Shown in pieces: positions 26,382 through 35,759 of a DNA stretch of 64,000 nucleotides. The translations under genes were made by a program, and so were the position numbers. Origin of the DNA: Rahnella woolbedingensis (GTDB lineage Bacteria; Pseudomonadota; Gammaproteobacteria; Enterobacterales; Enterobacteriaceae). Location of the stretch: the NCBI RefSeq assembly GCF_003602095.1, contig NZ_RAHH01000019.1, positions 1 through 64,000 of the forward strand, written 5' to 3'. Numbering within the stretch: position 1 is the stretch's first letter; each line of letters begins with the position of its first letter. Below the pieces are notes generated by a model. That model was not told where the DNA came from. It worked only from the letters and a program-made list of their open reading frames with translations, and searched no databases.

Positions 26382-27781
26382 GCTGTTGCTCCTTGCGGTG
26401 CCTGAGAGGTGATGTCGGCAAACAGCACATCAAGTGCCGGATCACCGAGGTAATTTTTAATCAGAATCAGCGGCTGGTCAGTCACGCGCTGAGCGCGGCC
26501 TTCAAGGCTGGCGTGGGTCACAATGATGTCGGCATCAGCCGGAATGTTTTCGATGGAGTAGTGCTTCACTTCGATTTCATAACCGGCTTTTTGCAGCTTC
26601 TTGCGAAACGTTGTCGCACCCATCGCGCTCGAGCCCATTCCCGCATCGCACACAAAGGCGATTAACCGGATGCTGGCGGCAACGGGATGCATCCCGTTTT
26701 TGCCTTCGGCTTTGCGTTTTTTGCTGGCGGCCTGAGAATCCGCAAAACTGTCTTCCACAGGGGATTTATCGAATTTCAGAATGGCAGAGGCAACGACGAA
26801 AGAAACCACGGTTCCGGCCAGAACGCCCGCACAGGTTCCCATAAAGCCCCCGCGCGGCGTCAGCGCCAGATAAGCAAAGATAGAACCCGGACTTGGCCCG
26901 GCTACCAGCCCTGCGCCAAACAGCTCGAAGACATAAATGCCGGTCATTCCGCCCGCAATCATGGCAATAATCATCAGCGGTTTCATCAGCACATAAGGAA
27001 AATACAGTTCGTGGATGCCGCCGAGAAAATGGATGATCATCGCGCCGGGCGCGGACTTTTTGCTCAGCCCTTTGCCGAACAGCGAAAACGCCAGCAGGAT
27101 GCCCAGACCGGGGCCGGGATTGGAGGCCACCATGAAATAAATCGATTTTCCGGCAACGGCAGTGTCCTGCATCCCCAGCGGATAATAAACGCCCTGGTCG
27201 ATCGCGTTATTGAGGAACAGCACTTTGGCCGGTTCATTAATCACTGACAGCAGCGGCAGATAACCGGTCGCCACCAGCGCTTCAATCCCCTCTTTCACCA
27301 TGTTATTCGCTGCCATCACTGCCGGGCCGATCACTTCATACGCCAGCAGACAAAGCAGCATGCCGAGGATGCCGAGGGAGAAATTATTGATGACCATCTC
27401 AAAGCCCGCCGGAATGCGCTTCTCCAGCAATTTGTCGACCTTTTTGATGACATATCCGCCCAGCGGCCCCATCACCATCGCGCCGATAAACATCGGAATA
27501 TCGGCTCCGACAATCACGCCCATCGTACCGATACCGCCCATCACGGCACCGCGTTTTCCGCCAATTAAATGTCCGCCGGTAGAACCTATCATCAGTGGCA
27601 ATAAGTAGGTGATCATCGGCCCGACAAGCTGGCCGAAGTGCGGATTAGGTGTCCATCCGGTCGGAATAAATAATGCCGTAATAAAACCCCAGGCGATAAA
27701 CGCACCTATATTGGGAATGACCATAGCAGTGAGAAAGCCGCCAAAAGCCTGCACTCTGGCGCGCATAGATTTATTAGCCAT
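26378..27781 (-). CDS. cmtA: PTS mannitol-type EIICB component CmtA
   Basis: Inner-membrane hexitol permease, homologue of the IICB part of MtlA (start ...GGFLTAMVIPNIGAFIAWGFI, GGIHELYFPYVLMKP). The IIB phospho-cysteine is in FVCDAGMGSSAMGATT. It has 467 residues (E. coli 462) and lacks the IIA domain, which is supplied by cmtB directly upstream. Annotated cryptic in E. coli; nothing in this sequence looks inactivated. Confidence 0.93.
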   Translation of the reverse strand: MANKSMRARVQAFGGFLTAMVIPNIGAFIAWGFITALFIPTGWTPNPHFGQLVGPMITYLLPLMIGSTGGHLIGGKRGAVMGGIGTMGVIVGADIPMFIGAMVMGPLGGYVIKKVDKLLEKRIPAGFEMVINNFSLGILGMLLCLLAYEVIGPAVMAANNMVKEGIEALVATGYLPLLSVINEPAKVLFLNNAIDQGVYYPLGMQDTAVAGKSIYFMVASNPGPGLGILLAFSLFGKGLSKKSAPGAMIIHFLGGIHELYFPYVLMKPLMIIAMIAGGMTGIYVFELFGAGLVAGPSPGSIFAYLALTPRGGFMGTCAGVLAGTVVSFVVASAILKFDKSPVEDSFADSQAASKKRKAEGKNGMHPVAASIRLIAFVCDAGMGSSAMGATTFRKKLQKAGYEIEVKHYSIENIPADADIIVTHASLEGRAQRVTDQPLILIKNYLGDPALDVLFADITSQAPQGATA

Positions 27782-27811
27782 ATTTAAATCCTGTGTGATG
27801 TTAGGATAAAA

Positions 27812-28258
27812 CTAATAACGCTGAATGATATTAATTAATTCCTCAGTATTTTTTGCATTGAGTAATTCATCAATAACTTCATCTTCGCAAAGCATTTCAC
27901 TTAACGCCTGAATCGCCTCTATATGTGAATCAGAATCTTTCGCGGCTAATCCGATAAGCAAACGAACCGGCGGGCTTTCAGCCTCAAAGCTGACACCTTG
28001 GCGCAGTTGCGTAAAGCTCAGCGCCGTACCTAACGCACCGCACTCCGGCCTTGCATGGGGCATAGCAATACCGGGAGCGAGTAAATAATAAGGCCCGATT
28101 TCAAGGGTGGTGTCTTTAATCGCCTGAATGTAATCTGGTGTAATATATTTTCTTTCCAGCAGATTTCTCATTGATAAGTCTATCGCCTGAGACCAGTTTT
28201 CAGCGGATGAATATATCGCAATACTTTCATTTTCGAAAAAATCCATTAATGACGACAT
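27812..28258 (-). CDS. cmtB: PTS mannitol-type EIIA component CmtB
   Basis: Soluble IIA protein of 148 residues that phosphorylates the IIB domain of CmtA. The active histidine is His68 in APGIAMPHARPE. AAGGA lies six bases before the ATG. First gene of cmtB-cmtA-yggP-yggD-yggC, followed by cmtA after 30 bp. Confidence 0.92.
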   Translation of the reverse strand: MSSLMDFFENESIAIYSSAENWSQAIDLSMRNLLERKYITPDYIQAIKDTTLEIGPYYLLAPGIAMPHARPECGALGTALSFTQLRQGVSFEAESPPVRLLIGLAAKDSDSHIEAIQALSEMLCEDEVIDELLNAKNTEELINIIQRY

Positions 28259-28338
28259 TATTTATCCTTATTTTTATCGATGAGAATTTATATTCAGGAG
28301 CATATTCTTTGAAATGGATTTAATCAAACCGACAGGGA

Positions 28339-28352
28339 TTTGTGATCTGCAT
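28339..28352. repeat. 14-bp direct repeat, copy 1
   Basis: TTTGTGATCTGCAT, identical to copy 2 at 28487-28500, in the cmtB upstream region. Each contains a CRP-like TGTGA half site. Confidence 0.6.
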
Positions 28353-28443
28353 TATAAAAAGCGTAACAGCAAGAATAAAATCCGACAGAGATCACAAGAA
28401 TGACGTGATTTTCATGAATTGCAATATAACGCAACAGCCTGTT

Positions 28444-28459
28444 TGTGAATTACACCACA
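28444..28459. promoter_or_regulatory. CRP-like site upstream of cmtB
   Basis: TGTGA-ATTACA-CCACA, nine of ten core positions. It overlaps the left arm of the 12-bp inverted repeat. Confidence 0.5.
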
Positions 28460-28492
28460 AAATATGATTTTTTATTATTATCATATTTTGTG
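28456..28492. promoter_or_regulatory. Perfect 12-bp inverted repeat upstream of cmtB
   Basis: CACAAAATATGA (28456-28467), 13-bp AT-only spacer, TCATATTTTGTG (28481-28492). Too AT-rich and without a following T-run to be a terminator; more like an operator for a dimeric regulator. Confidence 0.55.
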
Positions 28493-28500
28493 ATCTGCAT
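28487..28500. repeat. 14-bp direct repeat, copy 2
   Basis: TTTGTGATCTGCAT, identical to copy 1 at 28339-28352. It overlaps the right arm of the inverted repeat. Confidence 0.6.
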
Positions 28501-28540
28501 CTGATTTGACTTATTGCGTTTGGTTTTCAGCAATAAAAAA

Positions 28541-28558
28541 CCACGCATTTGAGCGTGG
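28541..28558 (-). terminator. Rho-independent terminator of yiaF
   Basis: On the minus strand, CCACGC-TCAAAT-GCGTGG followed by TTTTTT, 27 bp after the yiaF stop. Confidence 0.8.
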
Positions 28559-28585
28559 CTTCTGTTTATTACATCTTTAACAGGC

Positions 28586-29308
28586 TTAGTTGCTGAAATC
28601 GCCCTGGGCGACTTTCTGCGCCTGAAGCAATGTCTGCTGTTTACCCACCAGACTGGACATCATGGTGTTGTACTGTGTTGCCTGTTGCTGCGTCGGGAAC
28701 TGTACGCCGCCATTGGCAAAGGCGACCTGAGTACCCTGCTGTTGCAGGTAATCACCGACAGAGACGATATCCTGCGTGAAGCTTTGCAGCGCGGGCACCA
28801 GCGGAGTCAGCACGTTCGCCGGCTGAGTTACCACGGTGTTGTACACCTGACCATAAACCGCTTTCAGGTCGTCCGGTTGTTTCAGTGCCGCCATCCCCGT
28901 ATCAGCTTTCACTTTTGAGTCACGCAACTGTGCATTCAGCATGCTCAGCGTGCTGGCTGCCTGCTGCAACGCGCTGCGCTGGGTCATGTAATCTTGCGGA
29001 GTACGCACCTGACCAATCGCGCTGACCACCGGGACAAGGCTGCCTTCAACGGCTCCTTTCATCTGGCGGGAGAACGACAGGATGATGCCGTAGTCATTCG
29101 CGTAATTACCAAAACGTTGCTTCTGATCTTCACTCAGCGAAGGCAGGTTTTGCCCGCTGCGCATGACGGTATTTTGCAAATAATCGATAAAGGCTTTGCG
29201 TTGTTCCGGTTCTTTATCGCCACATGCAGTGAGTTGGAAAACAACCAGCAATGCGATAAACGGCGCCAGCCAGCGAGAAAATACACCGCTTCTGATCCCT
29301 ACAGCCAT
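28586..29308 (-). CDS. yiaF: DUF3053 lipoprotein YiaF
   Basis: Predicted envelope lipoprotein of 240 residues (E. coli YiaF 236). A hydrophobic N-terminal signal ends in the lipobox LTAC (about 26-29). DKEPEQRKAFIDYLQNTVMRSG and the C-terminal GTQVAFANGGVQFPTQQQA segment are conserved. Function unknown. In E. coli it neighbours ghrB; here it lies beside glyS and ghrB is 16 kb away. Confidence 0.88.
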   Translation of the reverse strand: MAVGIRSGVFSRWLAPFIALLVVFQLTACGDKEPEQRKAFIDYLQNTVMRSGQNLPSLSEDQKQRFGNYANDYGIILSFSRQMKGAVEGSLVPVVSAIGQVRTPQDYMTQRSALQQAASTLSMLNAQLRDSKVKADTGMAALKQPDDLKAVYGQVYNTVVTQPANVLTPLVPALQSFTQDIVSVGDYLQQQGTQVAFANGGVQFPTQQQATQYNTMMSSLVGKQQTLLQAQKVAQGDFSN

Positions 29309-29827
29309 GAGTCCTGACTCCTGATTTCAATGTTCTTCTACCGGCCAGTTCCCTGCCGATGCAGTGCATTCCATGCGGGTTATAGGATAGAACAATTGGG
29401 GGGAGAACGCTTTTTAAAAAAGCGTAGAAAAGTTTTAAATTCAAGTTCAGGACCTTGGGTTGCCACCCAAACTGGCCTCAGGGGTGGCTTATCGCCGCCA
29501 CCCCTAAGAACCCCCGGCTCTTTTACTGTGTACTATCGCTCGCTGGCTATGTTTCAGGTATCACTGTGACAGGCTGAAAATCTTGCCGCTGCGCGGTATC
29601 TTCTCTCGGTCTTCGAGCCACAGGTCTCGAAGCCTGAAATGAGGAGTTCGCGGAGCGATGACATTTTGCGCCACCCACTAATGTACCGAAACATGTCCGT
29701 CGTAATTGCGATAGCGCGCAGTGAAAAAACACGGGAGTCCAGAGGGAGAAGGTTTATTCTCCCTCTGGTCGGTGTGGGCCGACGCCCACGACCTTGATTT
29801 TGATTTTGACTTTAAAAAGTCAACTGC
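29309..29827. repeat. Hairpin-rich noncoding stretch between glyS and yiaF
   Basis: About 520 bp with no convincing gene but at least five perfect inverted repeats: TTGGGT/ACCCAA (29455-29470), GGGGTGGC/GCCACCCC (29481-29504), CTTCGAG/CTCGAAG (29611-29632), CCAGAGGGAGAA/TTCTCCCTCTGG (29739-29768) and GTGGGC/GCCCAC (29774-29789). A TTGATT hexamer repeat follows at 29794-29811, and TTGACTTT/AAAGTCAA abuts the glyS stop. May be a structured dispersed repeat or a decayed element. Confidence 0.55.
29739..29768 (-). terminator. Probable glyS transcript-end hairpin
   Basis: Perfect 12-bp arms with a 6-nt loop, about 60 bp beyond the glyS stop. On the minus strand a TTTTTT run follows nine bases later, so it is an imperfect intrinsic terminator. 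Confidence 0.55.
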
Positions 29828-31897
29828 TTACTGAAGCAGCGAAATATCCGCGACCTGCAGGAACAGCTCACGCAGCTTGGAAAGCAGTGTCAGACGGTTA
29901 ATGCGGATCGCTTCGTTCTCATCCATTACCATGACGGTATCGAAGAACGTATCGACGGTTTCGCGCAGCGCAGCCAGCTCAACCAGCGCTTCTTTGTACT
30001 CACCGGCCGCAAACAGAGGCTCCAGTTTGTCGCGCAGAACCACCAGATGCGTTGCCAGTTTCAGCTCAGCAGGTTCTTTCAGCACGGAAGCGTGCACGTG
30101 ATCGAGCAGAACGTCTGTCGATTTCGCCAGAATGTTGGATACGCGTTTGTTAGCCGCAGCCAGCGTTGCCGCTTCGTCGAGAGTACGGAAGTAACTCACC
30201 GCTTTCACACGCGCATCAAAATCTGCCGGTTTGGTCGGACGACGTGCCAGCACGGCCTGAATGGTATCGACCGCGTGACCTTCTTCCTGATACCACGCGC
30301 GGAAACGACCGAGCATGAAATCAACCACTTCATCGACAACCTTGGTGTTAGTCAGCTTGTCGCCATACAGGCGCACCGCTTCTTCGGTCAGGGTTTGCAG
30401 GTCGAGTGACAGGTTTTTCTCAACGATGATACGCAGAACACCCAGCGCTGCACGGCGCAGTGCGAACGGGTCTTTATCGCCTTTCGGATGTTGACCGATG
30501 CCGAAAATACCGGCCAGGGTATCCATCTTGTCAGCGATTGCCAGCGCACATGCTACCAGCGAAGCCGGTAATTCGTCGCCCGCGAAACGTGGCTGATACT
30601 GCTCGTTCAGTGCAACCGCGACTTCTTCCTGCTCACCGTCATGACGCGCATAGTGCATGCCCATCACGCCCTGCGTGTCGGTAAACTCGAAGACCATGTT
30701 GGTCATCAGGTCGCATTTTGACAGCAAACCGGCACGTTTTGCGTTTTCAACGTTGGCACCGATTTTCTCAGCGATCCAGCCAGACAGCGCCTGAATACGG
30801 TCAGTTTTGTCGCGCAGCGTACCCAGCTGTTTCTGGAACAACACGGTTTCCAGACGCGGCAGGTTGTCTTCGAGACGTTTCTTGCGGTCGGTATTGAAGA
30901 AGAATTCGGCATCGGCCAGACGCGGACGCACCACTTTCTCGTTACCGGAAATGATTTGCTGCGGATCTTTCGATTCGATGTTGGCCACAAAGATGAAGTT
31001 CGGCAAAAGTTTGCCCGCGGCGTCGTACACCGGGAAATACTTCTGGTCGCCTTTCATGGTGTAAACCAACGCTTCAGCCGGAACCGCCAGGAATTTCTCT
31101 TCGAATTTCGCGGTCAGAACCACCGGCCATTCAACCAGAGACGCGACTTCTTCGAGCAGGCTTTCGCTCAGATCCGCGATACCGCCAATCTCTTTCGCTG
31201 CTTTCTCTGCATCCTGTTTGATCAGCGCCTTACGCTGTTCGTAATCAGCAATGACTTTGCCGCGTTCCAGCAAAATTTGCGGATACTGATCGGCATTATC
31301 AATCGTGAATTCCGGCTCGCCCATGAAGCGGTGACCGCGAATGGTACGGGCAGAATCGATACCGAGGATTTTCGCCGGGATTAGCTCTTCGCCTAACAGC
31401 AGAGTGACTGTGTGAACCGGACGTACAAACTGCACGTCGGAATCGCCCCAGCGCATCAGTTTAGGGATAGGCAGTTTGGACAGTGACGTCGCGATCATCG
31501 CAGGCAGCAGCTGTTGCGCGCTTTCGCCTTTGACGTGCGCACGGTAAACCAGCCATTCGCCTTTGTCGGTGACCAGACGATCGGCCTGTTCCACCGTGAT
31601 ACCGCAACCGCGAGCCCAGCCTTCAGCGGCTTTGCTTGGTTTGCCTTCAGCATCGAAAGCTTGTGCCACAGCCGGGCCGCGTTTTTCAACTTCGCGGTCA
31701 GCCTGAGATTCATGCAGACCGGAGACTTTCAGCGCCAGACGGCGCGGTGCTGCAAACCATTTTACGCCGCCGTGTGGCAGATTCGCCGCATCCAGCTCCG
31801 CAGTCAGGTTAGCTGCAAAAGATTCAGCAAGGCTGCGCAGAGCCTTCGGTGGCAGTTCTTCCGTGCCGATTTCCACCAGAAATGTTTTTTCAGTCAT
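29828..31897 (-). CDS. glyS: Glycine--tRNA ligase beta subunit
   Basis: Beta subunit of the bacterial alpha2-beta2 glycyl-tRNA synthetase, responsible for tRNA binding. It has 689 residues, the E. coli length. It starts [21 protein letters not shown]. The HD-like region contains [12 protein letters not shown] and the anticodon-binding domain is at the C-terminus ([23 protein letters not shown]). Nine bases after the glyQ stop on the same strand. Confidence 0.98.
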   Translation of the reverse strand: MTEKTFLVEIGTEELPPKALRSLAESFAANLTAELDAANLPHGGVKWFAAPRRLALKVSGLHESQADREVEKRGPAVAQAFDAEGKPSKAAEGWARGCGITVEQADRLVTDKGEWLVYRAHVKGESAQQLLPAMIATSLSKLPIPKLMRWGDSDVQFVRPVHTVTLLLGEELIPAKILGIDSARTIRGHRFMGEPEFTIDNADQYPQILLERGKVIADYEQRKALIKQDAEKAAKEIGGIADLSESLLEEVASLVEWPVVLTAKFEEKFLAVPAEALVYTMKGDQKYFPVYDAAGKLLPNFIFVANIESKDPQQIISGNEKVVRPRLADAEFFFNTDRKKRLEDNLPRLETVLFQKQLGTLRDKTDRIQALSGWIAEKIGANVENAKRAGLLSKCDLMTNMVFEFTDTQGVMGMHYARHDGEQEEVAVALNEQYQPRFAGDELPASLVACALAIADKMDTLAGIFGIGQHPKGDKDPFALRRAALGVLRIIVEKNLSLDLQTLTEEAVRLYGDKLTNTKVVDEVVDFMLGRFRAWYQEEGHAVDTIQAVLARRPTKPADFDARVKAVSYFRTLDEAATLAAANKRVSNILAKSTDVLLDHVHASVLKEPAELKLATHLVVLRDKLEPLFAAGEYKEALVELAALRETVDTFFDTVMVMDENEAIRINRLTLLSKLRELFLQVADISLLQ

Positions 31898-31906
31898 TGA
31901 CTTATC

Positions 31907-32821
31907 TCACTTCTCGTTCTTTTTGCACATCGGGAAGCCCAGCACTTCGCGGGAAGCGTAATACGCCTCAGCTACCGCTTTAGTCAGGGTACGGATGCGC
32001 AGAATGTAGCGCTGGCGTTCAGTCACAGAAATCGCTTTACGCGCGTCGAGCAGGTTGAAGCAGTGGGCCGCTTTCAGGATGCGCTCGTACGCCGGCAGTG
32101 CCAGTGGCTTTTCGAGAGCCAGCAGGGTCTGCGCTTCTTTCTCGTGCTGTTCAAAACAGCTGAACAGGAAATCGACATCGGCGTATTCAAAGTTATACGT
32201 CGATTGCTCAACTTCGTTCTGATGGAATACGTCGCCGTACGTCGTTTTACCCAGCGGACCGTCGCTCCAGACCAGATCATAAACGCTGTCCACGCCCTGG
32301 ATGTACATCGCCAGACGTTCCAGACCGTAAGTGATTTCACCGGTCACAGGTTTACATTCCAGGCCGCCGACCTGCTGGAAGTAAGTGAACTGTGTCACTT
32401 CCATGCCGTTCAGCCACACTTCCCAGCCGAGACCCCAGGCGCCGAGCGTCGGGTTTTCCCAGTTATCTTCAACGAAGCGGATATCGTGGATCAGCGGGTC
32501 GAGGCCCAGCTCTCTCAGCGAGCCGAGGTACAGCTCCTGAATGTTTTCCGGTGAAGGTTTGATCATCACCTGGAACTGATAATAGTGCTGCAGGCGGTTC
32601 GGGTTTTCGCCGTAACGGCCGTCAGTCGGACGGCGTGATGGCTGAACATAGGCTGCCGCGAAAGGCTCAGGGCCGAGTGCGCGCAGACTGGTCATCGGGT
32701 GCGAGGTGCCCGCGCCGACTTCCATATCCAGCGGTTGAACAATGGTGCAGCCCTGCTGCGCCCAATAATCTTGCAGTGTCAGGATCAGGCCCTGAAATGT
32801 CTTGGTATCAAACTTTTGCAT
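31907..32821 (-). CDS. glyQ: Glycine--tRNA ligase alpha subunit
   Basis: Catalytic subunit forming glycyl-adenylate and charging tRNA-Gly. It has 304 residues. The start [25 protein letters not shown], the [15 protein letters not shown] motif and [20 protein letters not shown] are class II synthetase features of this family. Weak ribosome site. It heads the glyQS operon. Confidence 0.98.
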   Translation of the reverse strand: MQKFDTKTFQGLILTLQDYWAQQGCTIVQPLDMEVGAGTSHPMTSLRALGPEPFAAAYVQPSRRPTDGRYGENPNRLQHYYQFQVMIKPSPENIQELYLGSLRELGLDPLIHDIRFVEDNWENPTLGAWGLGWEVWLNGMEVTQFTYFQQVGGLECKPVTGEITYGLERLAMYIQGVDSVYDLVWSDGPLGKTTYGDVFHQNEVEQSTYNFEYADVDFLFSCFEQHEKEAQTLLALEKPLALPAYERILKAAHCFNLLDARKAISVTERQRYILRIRTLTKAVAEAYYASREVLGFPMCKKNEK

Positions 32822-32961
32822 GTTGGATTCGCACGCGAGAAAGTGGGTTTAAAGAGAGTCCGACAGTATACCCGCTGAACGGAAGATAATCAGCCAGTAT
32901 CAAGCAACTAAGGCATACGGAGAGGCAGTGTTTAAGTTTCGGCGCAAATTTTCGGAAAGTT

Positions 32962-32982
32962 AAAGGGGCAGATAACCCCTTT
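32962..32982 (-). terminator. Likely terminator of the autotransporter esterase gene
   Basis: Arms AAAGGGG (32962-32968) and CCCCTTT (32976-32982), loop 7 nt, just past the esterase stop. On the minus strand the T-run is short and broken. Confidence 0.45.
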
Positions 32983-32987
32983 TGCCG

Positions 32988-34994
32988 TCAGAACCGGGCA
33001 CTGATCCCGGCGTTATAAGAAGTTTGTTCGCCGGAATCCAGACCGGTGGTTTGCGAAACGGCAGCAAAGGCCGAGACGCTGTGGGTAATCTGCACGTTGA
33101 GGCCTGCGGTCATATCTACCCAGTCGTTGTCCTGCTCGCCGGTGGTGCGGCTGAACTGCGTGCGGGTAGATTTGATTGCGCCGGTGGCGGTGTAAGTATC
33201 GTCACCGAACTGGCGGTCGTAGGTGACCTGCGCATAGGGATTGACGATGCCGAGCTGCGAGTCCAGACGCCAGCCCAGTGCACCTATTTGCGAATGGGAA
33301 CTCTGGTCGCCAAAACGCATCGAGGTACTGGCGTCGCCGTCTTCGCGATAACCATTTACGGTGCTGTAATCCCAGCTGTATTGCACCACTGGCCCGGTTT
33401 TAAGTACCGGCAGGATTGGAAAATCCCAGCCCGCCGTGACCCGCCAGCCCATCTGTTTACCGTCAGTTTCACCACGCTCGGTGCGGGTCGTCGGGCCGAG
33501 GGTGATGCGGCGTTTGATGTCGTCATAGTTAAGCGATCCATAGTGCATATCGCCGTTAATCCAGCCGTTTTCGGCGATTTTGATGTCGGTAAAGAACGTC
33601 GCCATTTTGCCACGGGTGCGGTAACTGTAGTTATCGGTTGGATCTTGCTTATCGTCCGAACCGGAAACCATCAACCCCATCAGCCAGCGCTCAGTCAACT
33701 GATAATCCATGCCGATATTCAGTGAGTTAGACGTCAGTTCCCCATCGCCTAATCCAAGTGATGGACTGAATTTACTGTCGGCGCTTTGCCCGGCGTAACC
33801 GCCAAACATGCCGAAGGTTCCGGCGTCGTTATCCTGCGTGCGCAGTTGCTGATAATGACTGTCGAGCAAACCCTGCGTATTACGCGCCAGCGCCAGCGAG
33901 CCCTGATTCAGCGCGGTGACTTCCAGCGGACCATTGAGTACTGACTGCATATATTGCGCAATCAGTGCATGTGCCTGCGGCGTCGGGTGGAAATGGTCGG
34001 CAAACAGGAAGGATTTACTGGCGTCAAAACCCGGCAGGTTTGATGTGCATTCCGAAGCCGATGTGCCGACCGGACAGGCAGTGCCCGCCGTATTGGCAAA
34101 TCCGTACATCATCGGATCCGCCACCACTTCATTGAACAGCCCGTTGATATCCACGCGCGCAATATTACCGCCGGTTTTCGCCAGCGCGATATCCTCGGTG
34201 GTGTTGTACGTATCGGTCAGGCCGCCCGCCGCCACTTTCAGCACGTCATAGGCCGCAATAAGACCTTTGGCGATGGTGTCCTGCACCAGCGGAATTCGTG
34301 AACCTTCCACCGCAGCAGCGGCCAGTGCGTTATGAATCGCTACAGTGCGCGCATCGGTATTGGGCGTATTTTGTGCGTTCAGATAGGTATACGCCGCTTC
34401 CAGAGCCTGTTGTTGCGCCGACTGCATCCCAATTTGAATCACACTTTCCATCAGCACCGGCGTCAGTCCGATATTGGGCACCGTCGGCACGACAACCGTT
34501 CCCGCTCCGGCTTTGAGTAAATCATTCACCTGTGACGCGGCTTGCGCGGCGCTGGTCGTCGTAATCTGCAACGCAGTGACCGGGTTCAGGCTTAGCGCTG
34601 CCGCCGCTAAATCATTGCCGCCAATCCAGTGAATATACAGCCCGTTCGGATCGGCTTTTCCGCCTGTAGATGCCAGATAATTTTTGACCTGATCCTGCGT
34701 GGTATAGTCAGAATCCAGACCCGGCACCGCAACGCCGCCGCCTTCGGCATAGTTCAGCCCGCCTTGTGAAGAAGGCGTTAATGTCGTACCGATGTTTTTC
34801 GCCAGAATTTCGTCATACAGCGGATGGATATTGCTGTCATAAGTCCAGCGGCCAATATTGCCGGTATCACTGAGACTGTCGCCGAAAACATAAAGCTGAT
34901 CGTAAGCCTGTGCCGTTGTCTGTATGCCAAGACACAGCACCACCGCGAAAGCCCCTCTGGTCAGCCGCAGGACAGAAATTTTTTTGCCGGTCAT
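32988..34994 (-). CDS. GDSL autotransporter esterase (EstA/ApeE-like)
   Basis: Surface-anchored type Va autotransporter lipase/esterase of 668 residues. The signal peptide is about 1-30, ending AQA. The GDSL passenger begins YVFGDSLSDTGN with nucleophile Ser40; block III is WIGGNDL, and the catalytic Asp/His lie in FADHFHPTPQAHAL. The C-terminal 280 residues are a 12-strand beta-barrel translocator with alternating hydrophobic residues and terminal Phe (GISARF). Related to Pseudomonas EstA and Salmonella ApeE. Monocistronic; divergent from tag. Confidence 0.92.
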   Translation of the reverse strand: MTGKKISVLRLTRGAFAVVLCLGIQTTAQAYDQLYVFGDSLSDTGNIGRWTYDSNIHPLYDEILAKNIGTTLTPSSQGGLNYAEGGGVAVPGLDSDYTTQDQVKNYLASTGGKADPNGLYIHWIGGNDLAAAALSLNPVTALQITTTSAAQAASQVNDLLKAGAGTVVVPTVPNIGLTPVLMESVIQIGMQSAQQQALEAAYTYLNAQNTPNTDARTVAIHNALAAAAVEGSRIPLVQDTIAKGLIAAYDVLKVAAGGLTDTYNTTEDIALAKTGGNIARVDINGLFNEVVADPMMYGFANTAGTACPVGTSASECTSNLPGFDASKSFLFADHFHPTPQAHALIAQYMQSVLNGPLEVTALNQGSLALARNTQGLLDSHYQQLRTQDNDAGTFGMFGGYAGQSADSKFSPSLGLGDGELTSNSLNIGMDYQLTERWLMGLMVSGSDDKQDPTDNYSYRTRGKMATFFTDIKIAENGWINGDMHYGSLNYDDIKRRITLGPTTRTERGETDGKQMGWRVTAGWDFPILPVLKTGPVVQYSWDYSTVNGYREDGDASTSMRFGDQSSHSQIGALGWRLDSQLGIVNPYAQVTYDRQFGDDTYTATGAIKSTRTQFSRTTGEQDNDWVDMTAGLNVQITHSVSAFAAVSQTTGLDSGEQTSYNAGISARF

Positions 34995-35186
34995 AAGTGT
35001 GATTTCCCTAAAAAATCGGCGTGGTCACGCTAGGATTTAACGTAAGGATTACGTAATGAGTGGCTTTAAATATTGTTCAGATCCGACCAGCGTCAAGGCA
35101 GAGGTTGAGAAATTGCGACGTTGCAGAGTTATCCGAGAAGCCACACACTGACGCCACGCATTTAAGCCTCTTATAAGGACAACATA

Positions 35187-35759
35187 ATGGCGACTACCCG
35201 ATGCAGCTGGGTTTCGAAAGAGCCGGTTTACCTCGAATACCACGATAAAGAATGGGGCGTCCCGGTTCAGAATGGCCGCGAACTGTTTGAAATGCTGTGC
35301 CTCGAAGGCCAGCAGGCCGGCCTGTCATGGATAACCGTGCTGAGAAAGCGTGAGAATTATCGTCAGAACTTCCACAATTTTGACCCCAAACGTATCGCGA
35401 AAATGACCGATGACGATGTGGAACGTCTGGTGCTCGACGCCGGTATCATTCGCCATCGCGGTAAAATCAAAGCCATTATCGGCAATGCACAGGCGTATCT
35501 GGCCATGGAAGCCAGCGGTGAAAGCTTCTCTGAATTCATCTGGAGTTTTGTTGACGGCCAGCCGGTCATCAATAATCCCCTCGGCCCGGAAGGCGTACCG
35601 GCAAAAACAGTGGTGTCTGATGCGATGTCCAAAGCGCTGAAAAAGAAAGGCTTTAAATTCATCGGCTCCACGATTTGTTATGCTTTCATGCAGGCCGCCG
35701 GACTGGTGAACGATCATCAGTCATATTGCTTCTGCCATCCTGCGAATCAGCCGTCATGA
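35187..35759 (+). CDS. tag: DNA-3-methyladenine glycosylase I
   Basis: Base-excision repair enzyme removing 3-methyladenine from alkylated DNA. It has 190 residues (E. coli 187). RCSWVSKEPVYLEYHDKEWG, QQAGLSWITVLRKRENYR and C-terminal YCFCHP are conserved, including the zinc ligands Cys and His. AAGGA precedes the ATG. Its stop overlaps the yiaC start (ATGA). Confidence 0.96.
   Translation: MATTRCSWVSKEPVYLEYHDKEWGVPVQNGRELFEMLCLEGQQAGLSWITVLRKRENYRQNFHNFDPKRIAKMTDDDVERLVLDAGIIRHRGKIKAIIGNAQAYLAMEASGESFSEFIWSFVDGQPVINNPLGPEGVPAKTVVSDAMSKALKKKGFKFIGSTICYAFMQAAGLVNDHQSYCFCHPANQPS

Larger units (their letters stand above)
28259..28585. other. AT-rich control region between cmtB and yiaF
   Basis: About 330 bp with no gene. 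It contains the cmtB promoter region with a 12-bp inverted repeat, a 14-bp direct repeat and a CRP-like site, and the yiaF terminator. Confidence 0.6.

Noticed and set aside
29547-29732. 61-codon minus-strand frame in the glyS-yiaF gap
   Set aside because: It is rich in Arg, Ser and Cys, covers hairpin sequences, has no ribosome site and looks like a by-product of the structured noncoding DNA.
29774-29811. CRISPR-like or tandem repeat array
   Set aside because: Only three hexamer units and hairpins are present; there are no regularly spaced direct repeats with unique spacers, and no cas genes in the window.
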